IMG/VR virus record: IMGVR_UViG_3300022851_000031
Location: 1 to 42,617 of that record
Length of the DNA stretch: 42,617 nt
Strand: one strand, 5' to 3'
Source: a virus
Shown here: positions 37,070-42,617 of the stretch, one piece after another
How the letters are laid out: each line of letters starts with the position of its first letter
How positions within the stretch are numbered: the first letter of the stretch is position 1
Position numbers and translations under genes: made by a program
Notes under the pieces: model-generated
Seen by the model: only the letters and a program-made list of their open reading frames with translations
Database searches by the model: none
What the model was told of the DNA's origin: nothing

Positions 37070-39193
37070 ATGGCACTACAAAAATATTCTAACACAAACT
37101 TAGCAAGCTGTATATTATTGGCATCTGCTTGAGCTTCGGCTACAACCTTGATAGTAGATACTGGTAAATGATGATTATTTCCTGCGAGCAACTTTCGGGT
37201 AAAATTCTATGTACTAGATAGTGAGGAAAGAATCATAAAACAAGAAATAATTTATGTAGATAGTAGAACAGGAGATTCATTTATAAATTGTACGAGATGA
37301 GCAGATGACTGTCCTGCTGATTATACAGCGACAGCACAAACAAATACACAATTTGCTTACGATACATCACAAGAGACTGTATATGTACAACAAGTGTTCC
37401 CTAACGCACAGATTGAGGATATACAAAACGAGGTGGAAGATATAGTTGTTACGAAGTTACCATTGAAAGCTAATGATGCAGATGTTGTCCATAAGACTTG
37501 AGCAGAGAGTATTAGTTGAGTAAAAACATTTACAAGTAAACCACAAGTACCAACAGGAACTACTGGACTAGACGCTGTAAATAAAGCACAGTTAGACGCT
37601 GATATATTAGCTGCTTGAGCTGTAGAGGCATTGGTAGACAAAGACACCTATATACTATGAGAAGATGTAGTAGCTGGAGATAGTCTGTTTGTAGAAGATA
37701 TGGTCGATTACAACGATTCTGTTATTGATTACGCTAGTTGATTTTTAGAGCTCGATAGTACTTCAACTAATCAATGAGCTGGTTATAGAATATTATCTAA
37801 TGCAGTTCAAACAATAGTTACAGTAACAAAAATCAATAGTTGTACTGCTACGAGGGCTGTTTTGCGTAATGATGCTTGAACAATATTAGATACAGCAACA
37901 TTTTCTTGAAATGTAGCTACATTTTCATCTCCTTATGAGCTATCTGATTGAGTACAATATAGAGTACACCTCGATAGTAATTGATGAAATTATAGTAGAA
38001 GAAGAGGCCTTATTATTGCTTTTCCTGCTTATGATTTTATTGAATATGTTTGATGAAGTAGAGATACATCAACAAATGATGTTAGTCCTTATAATATAAC
38101 TTCAATAGGAATAATATATATCCAGAATATCGGAGATGTAACAGCAAACACTAGAGTAAGTATCCCTGCTCTATGAAGTGGAGTTACAGCTAGTACATTG
38201 AAACTAGCATTAAAGAAGTTTGTATCTCCTTGAGTTGATTTATGAATAAGAATAGAAACAGATAATGCAGGAGAACCTAGTGGAACATTGGTAGATGCGA
38301 ATGCTACAGCTACAGTAACAGCTGCGAGTTTGACTACAGGTTTGGTAGATACTACAGTTACATTAGCAGGAAGCATTACTGTAGCTGAATGAACAAGAGT
38401 ACACATAGTACTATATGCTTGAATATATTGATCTGAAACAGTGAATGGTACTAACTACTTTGGTATAGGATATGTGCCAAAAAATACAACAACTAGACCA
38501 CTAAATACTTATAATTGAAGTATCTATGGTACAGCAGACAACGATATATTTTCTTATGTTGATAGTGATTTATTCACACCAAAACTACTATCAAAAACAA
38601 ACGCTACATATAGCTATAAACTACCAAACGATTTACCAAGAATAGCGACAGAAGCTAAGAGTTCTTGAGAGAATGTAGTAGCTACGATACTAGGATTAAA
38701 TGATAATTTTAGTGGATTGACACCATTGGCTACTTATTATATATCAGACACTCCTTGAGTTATTGGGGCAGTTTCTTGAACATATATATATAAAGTGTGA
38801 GAGGCAGTAGATGATGTTACAATAAATATATCAAAGACTGCTATAATTAGAAAATCTACATTCACTACAATAAATTCTTCAAGAGTTAGTTGAGGGTGAT
38901 CAGGAACTACTACATCTAGCATCTATCAGTCAGATGCAAACTATCGTGTAGTGTTTTCCCTGAACGCATACGCACCAACTTCACAAGAAACATACTTAAG
39001 AATACAAGAGTCTGATGATGGTTCTACTTGACGAATTACGATTAATCGTCAAAATGCTGAAGATAGCGAAGAAATGAATAGTTCTATGGAGGTATTTTTA
39101 TTAAAAGGCAAATACTATCGTACTCAAATAGAAGCAACCAGTGGCGGTGGTTATTGAAGTATAACTATGCTATCAAATATTTTATTCTCATAG
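37070..39193 (+). CDS. Tail fibre protein
   Basis: 707 residues. The N-terminal ~100 residues resemble the hub-binding part of fibres (KQEIIYVDSRTGDSFINCTR). At ~139-180 there is a conserved fibre signature: DADVVHKTGAESISGVKTFT followed by VPTGTTGLDAVNKAQLD. The rest is beta-rich with repeats of TGA-coded Gly. The C-terminus (KYYRTQIEATSGGGY) is a typical trimeric end. It should bind the host surface. Confidence 0.78.
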
Positions 39194-39200
39194 AAAACAG

Positions 39201-39626
39201 ATGCCTAAATTATCTATACTAAACTGACAACCAATATTATCAATAGATCTCTCACACAAATGAGCAGAGGTATTCGACATAGATGATAGCTATCTATGAA
39301 AGCTAAAATCTAAGACTCACTACTTTGATGTCGAAAGCAAAGAGGTAGTTGCTTATCCTATCCCTGAACCAGTAGAACCGACAGAGGAGGAACTAGCTGA
39401 ACAGGAGGCTGAACAGAAATCGTCAGCAATAAGAAGCAAGAAAGAAGAACTAAAACAGCTGATATTAGACAAACAAACAGCTGAGTTGTTATGAGAAACA
39501 CTAGATGACACCATAACAAAAATTCAGCAGACAGCTGAAGAGGTTATAGATCTAGGGGAATGAACGAAGGGACAAAAAACAACGCTTAAAAATGCAGTAA
39601 AATCAAAACTTTTAGTAAACAAATAA
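39201..39626 (+). CDS. Tail fibre assembly-like protein
   Basis: 141 residues. ILNGQPILSIDLSHKGAEVF and the helix-rich second half (AIRSKKEELKQLILDKQTAE, GETLDDTITKIQQTAEEVID). Small proteins with an N-terminal strand segment and a long C-terminal helix commonly follow fibre genes as assembly chaperones. Identification is by position. Confidence 0.5.
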
Positions 39627-39632
39627 CACAAT

Positions 39633-41813
39633 ATGATTATAAGATATTTATGACAAGAACCGTCTAATATCAAAAACTCTGTAAATAAGACTATAGAGTT
39701 ATTTACTTGATCTACTGTAGATTTGTTAGATAGTACAGGAGAGAGATTGGTTACCGCTTATCCTAATTTGTATGAGGAGCTTAATCAGGTATGATTATAT
39801 ATTTGTAGTAACCCACAAACAAAGAATCTAATCTCTTTTAGTTATTCTGTAGAACAAGTATTGTCGCTATCTCGTAGATATGTAGAAGGTACTGCTATAT
39901 TAGATTGAGTTTCTGTTATTGTAAAAGCTGTAATAAATATAGATAACGGTACTGTTATAGATAATTTAGAAGCAGTATCGTTGTATGGTAGAGAAAGTGT
40001 ATTAGAACATTCTAGTTGAATAGAAGCAACTATCCAAAGTGGTAGCCTTGTTGGTTGAGATCTAGAGGTAGTTATATGTGCTGATTTCCAACCACCTGCA
40101 ATAGCAGCACAGACACTTACATTCTTTTGACCTAGTGCAGTAAACAAAGACGCTAACGGAGTATATACTTTATCCTTTAGTAACGCTTGACCTGATACAT
40201 CTACAGATACAGTGATAACATTACCATTGCCTGCTTGAGTAGATTATGTAAGCGATAATTGAGGTTGAGTAGAAAATGCTTGAGTTGTTACTTGGGATTT
40301 ATGAGATTATAATGCAGGACAAGATATAACAATATCTTTGACTCTCAATTTCACAACAGCTTGAAGTAAATCATTACAAGCTACATTGACTGATAGTTTA
40401 ATCGCAAGTAACGATATAGTAAGAACAATAAATACCAATGTATTGTTTGCCGATTTAGAATTAGGTATATCTTGAAGCACTACTCCTGAATATAGTGATA
40501 GTTTTTCACAAACAGTATTAGTCACAAATAACTGACCTACACTCGCAAACGGTACAGAAGTTACTATAGTATTACCTATATGAATTGATTGGGTTAGTGG
40601 TAGTGGTTGGAGTTATAACGCTTGAACAAGGACAGCGACTAAAACTATATGAACTCTAACAAATGGTTGAACAGATAGTAGTACAATAAATCTTATATGA
40701 GCAGATATATGAACATTTCAAATAGAATGAGAAGTTACTGCAACAACACCTGAATGAAATCCATTAGATAATACAGTAGATAGAAATATAACGGTAGAAA
40801 ACAAAAATATTGATAGCAGCTTAACTGGGTGGGTCGACGAGAATGATATACTTACTCAGTTTGCTGTAAACTTCAATACCCAGTTACCGTTTCCAAATCC
40901 GACATATTACACTTCTTGAGATTATAAAGTTTCTATAGAATTCCCATTATGAACACAATATTCTGATCTAATACAAAACAACGAGGTTGAGTATCCGTTA
41001 TGAGATATAGATAACGAAGTCCGAAACGCTTGAACAAGTACGGCAACTTGGGATATGACGCCAAAATCTGCAAGTCTTTGGCTTGGTAGTCCTTATCTTA
41101 ATTGACCATTAAATTATTATGCTTGAGATGTTATATTTACTTTATTAGTAAATATCCCTTTCAATGATATTAACTTAGTTAATAATGTATCTATTACTAA
41201 TATACCAGCAACTGGTTCTCTAAATACAACAGTAATAACTGACGATACATATGACTTATCTACTATAATAGATACTAATTTATGAGGTACTTTAGTATAT
41301 ACTTTAGATTGAACAAACACCATAGCTTGAGTAAGTATAGTATGAGATATATTGACTGTTACTGCTTGAGATAAGACAGGATTATTGGCTATAAATGTAA
41401 GTAACTGAGTGGATAGTGTAGTAGTTAATCAGACAGATATAACTAATCTTTATGAAATTCGTATGGATATTTTAAATCCCACAAGTGTTACTAATATAAG
41501 TAATGTGTCTATTGTTTTGAATAACCAAAGCGAGTCACCTAATCTAACACTAAACTATGCTTCTTTATGATGAACTTTATATAGAGTTGGTTATATAAAT
41601 ACAGCAAATGAGTATTGACCTTGAGTTATAGCTTGACCTAACGGGTTAACTTGAACTCTAATAACAGACCAATGAAATACCACTTTTCAATTATCTTGAA
41701 GTCCATCAGAAAATTCTGGAGTAATAAGTATGAATGTTATATATGGAACATTAGGTGAACCATCAGGTGAACCATCAGGTGAACCATCAGGTGAACCATC
41801 AGGTGAACCATAA
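39633..41813 (+). CDS. DUF11-like repeat adhesin / receptor-binding tail protein
   Basis: 726 residues. The N-terminal ~150 residues are a beta domain. From ~175 there are DUF11-like (prealbumin-like) Ig repeats: LSFSNAGPDTSTDTVITLPL, PAGVDYVSDN, VVTWDLGDYNAGQDITIS, repeated twice more with the same LP-GVDWVSG pattern. The end is (SGEP)n, coded by 12-base repeats, before TAA 41811-41813. DUF11 repeats are usual in surface adhesins of bacteria, so the phage may have taken one as a host-binding fibre. Confidence 0.7.
41754..41810 (+). repeat. 12-base tandem repeat GGTGAACCATCA (4.75 units)
   Basis: Near-identical units code (GEPS)4GEP at the C-terminus of the adhesin. Exact identity implies recent slippage expansion. 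The 12-base unit keeps the frame. Confidence 0.9.
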
Positions 41814-41903
41814 GATATCTACACTATAGTTTCTTGATTGCAAAAATCAGGGATATTTGTTAAGCAAGCCGAATATGAAGTAATGAAAAAAGGAAGAGGG
41901 TAA
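41814..41903 (+). other. Open frame continuing after the adhesin stop, ending inside a terminator
   Basis: In the adhesin frame, after TAA 41811-41813, 29 codons (DIYTIVSGLQKSGIFVKQAE then YEVMKKGRG) are open to TAA 41901-41903, which overlaps a terminator stem, as with the Ubl and lysis genes. There is no ATG until near the end; TTG 41838 or ATA 41826 are possible starts. It may be a small gene with a non-ATG start or the end of the adhesin before a recent tca-to-taa change in the repeat. Confidence 0.35.
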
Positions 41904-41917
41904 TCCCTCTTTTTTTG
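41895..41917 (+). terminator. Intrinsic terminator
   Basis: AGAGGG (41895-41900) pairs with CCCTCT (41905-41910) around TAAT, followed by seven T. Confidence 0.85.
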
Positions 41918-41980
41918 TTTGCAAATAGAAATTAAAATGTTATATATACAATATATCCTTTATGTTTTTATAAAACTGAT

Positions 41981-42292
41981 ATGCTTGCTACTGCGACAAC
42001 TACACCTACATCTATTGATGAACTTATGTCTGCATTTAACCTAGAACTACTAGAACAGAAAGTATTAGACGCGAATATGGCTTGACCACAACCGGCTTAT
42101 GTTAGTGTTACAATAAGAAACGAAGAAAACGGACAAACAATTTACGCTGAATTATATAAAGACGCTGATGATAGTTATTCTTTACCTATCGCATACCAAG
42201 AAGAAAGAACTTTTATAACAAACTCTTTGAACTATCTTAGTTTAGTTGGTAGTACAGATGCAGAGTTTATATTTTCTGTACAACTTGTATAA
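41981..42292 (+). CDS. Hypothetical tail-region protein
   Basis: 103 residues. ATATTTPTSIDELMSAFNLE then a strand-rich middle AYVSVTIRNEENGQTIYAEL, and FIFSVQLV at the end. Probably a small structural or receptor-accessory protein of the tail module. No family recognised. Confidence 0.5.
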
Positions 42293-42319
42293 TTTTTTTA
42301 TATCTAACTGTCATTATAG

Positions 42320-42617
42320 ATGATTATTAAATACATTTGAATTGGAACGACGAAACTTGCTGACTTCACAAATATTATCAGAACTCTCATTAATTGAGAT
42401 AGTATACAGGTAGAAGACCCAATAGGAGAACAATTAACACAAATGTATCCTAATAGTTGGATAAATAACCCAACTATAGATGCTATTACTCCTGACCAAC
42501 AAGCGTCATTAAGACCAAGCCAACAGCGAGCATTCCCAAACATGACTCTCCTTGATGATTTGAAATCGGTTGGTATATCAGGAGAACAAGTGTTTTTGTC
42601 GAAAGGATTGATGACTT
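42320..42617 (+). CDS. Hypothetical tail-region protein (3' partial)
   Basis: 99 residues to the window edge without a stop. MIIKYIGIGTTKLADFTNII, a GDSIQVEDPIGEQLTQMYP segment and LDDLKSVGISGEQVFLSKGL. Gly codons are a mixture of TGA and GGN. Probably a minor tail or assembly protein; truncated at the window edge. Confidence 0.5.

Noticed and set aside
1-42617. UGA read as tryptophan (tables 4 and 10)
   Set aside because: TGA codons coincide with invariant glycines in E1, QueC, QueE, methyltransferase and lysozyme motifs, while Trp is TGG.

Overview
The window is about 42.6 kb of AT-rich DNA with tightly packed genes, all on the + strand. It reads as a large part of a tailed, siphovirus-like (HK97-type) phage genome that uses an altered genetic code. 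UGA is a glycine codon throughout and only UAA and UAG end genes (NCBI translation table 25). Conserved glycines fall exactly on in-frame TGA codons: the E1/ThiF nucleotide loop (VLIVGAGGIGST), the QueC PP-loop (SGGMDST), the QueE motif TGGEPLLQ and the methyltransferase motif DPFLGSGT. Tryptophan is always TGG. Table 25 is known from Absconditabacteria (SR1) and Gracilibacteria, so the host is probably one of these CPR lineages. Under the standard code nearly every gene here would be shredded.

Layout. 1-5133: early/replication and recombination genes (replisome-organiser-like protein, RusA resolvase, ssDNA-binding protein, RecB/Cas4-like PD-(D/E)XK nuclease, coiled-coil proteins). 5131-9153: a promoter, a structured leader and then a complete ubiquitin-like conjugation module: a two-part beta-grasp protein with an internal Gly-Gly, an E2-like protein with an HPH...C active-site signature, a JAMM/JAB metalloprotease and an E1/ThiF adenylating enzyme. 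9159-12238: small accessory genes, a candidate structured RNA, a Cys-rich tripeptide-repeat protein, a YopX-family protein, a zinc ribbon and short direct repeats. 12246-14729: a large DNA methyltransferase with foreign-looking glycine codon use. 14752-15661: lysis region (secreted lysozyme-like protein and an overlapping small membrane protein). 15665-16291: a divergent operator-like repeat, a winged-helix/membrane protein and an HNH nuclease. 16323-21329: a 7-deazaguanine DNA modification cluster (QueD, FolE, QueE interrupted by an intein, a phosphoribosyltransferase, QueC, a DpdA-like transglycosylase). 21338-24199: ParB-like protein and terminase. 24272-28745: portal, protease/scaffold, capsid. 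28772-42617: connectors, tail tube, tape measure, distal tail, fibres and a DUF11-like adhesin. The last gene runs off the window.

How the parts work together. FolE, QueD, QueE and QueC would make preQ0 from GTP, and the DpdA-like enzyme would exchange it for guanine in phage DNA, protecting it from host nucleases; the methyltransferase adds a second modification layer. The ubiquitin-like module is the most unusual accessory system. All four parts are adjacent, co-oriented and in the host-specific code, and a terminator directly after the Ubl gene would make the modifier more abundant than its enzymes. Its target is unknown: a virion protein or a host defence/takeover target are both possible.

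Expression signals. Most genes lack a clear Shine-Dalgarno and start after A/T leaders ending in TATTATG or TTATACAAGTATG. A 47-bp promoter-bearing sequence is repeated exactly at 1972 and 5131. Glycine codon choice differs by gene: the E1 gene uses TGA for 14 of 15 glycines and the capsid gene for only 1 of about 40.
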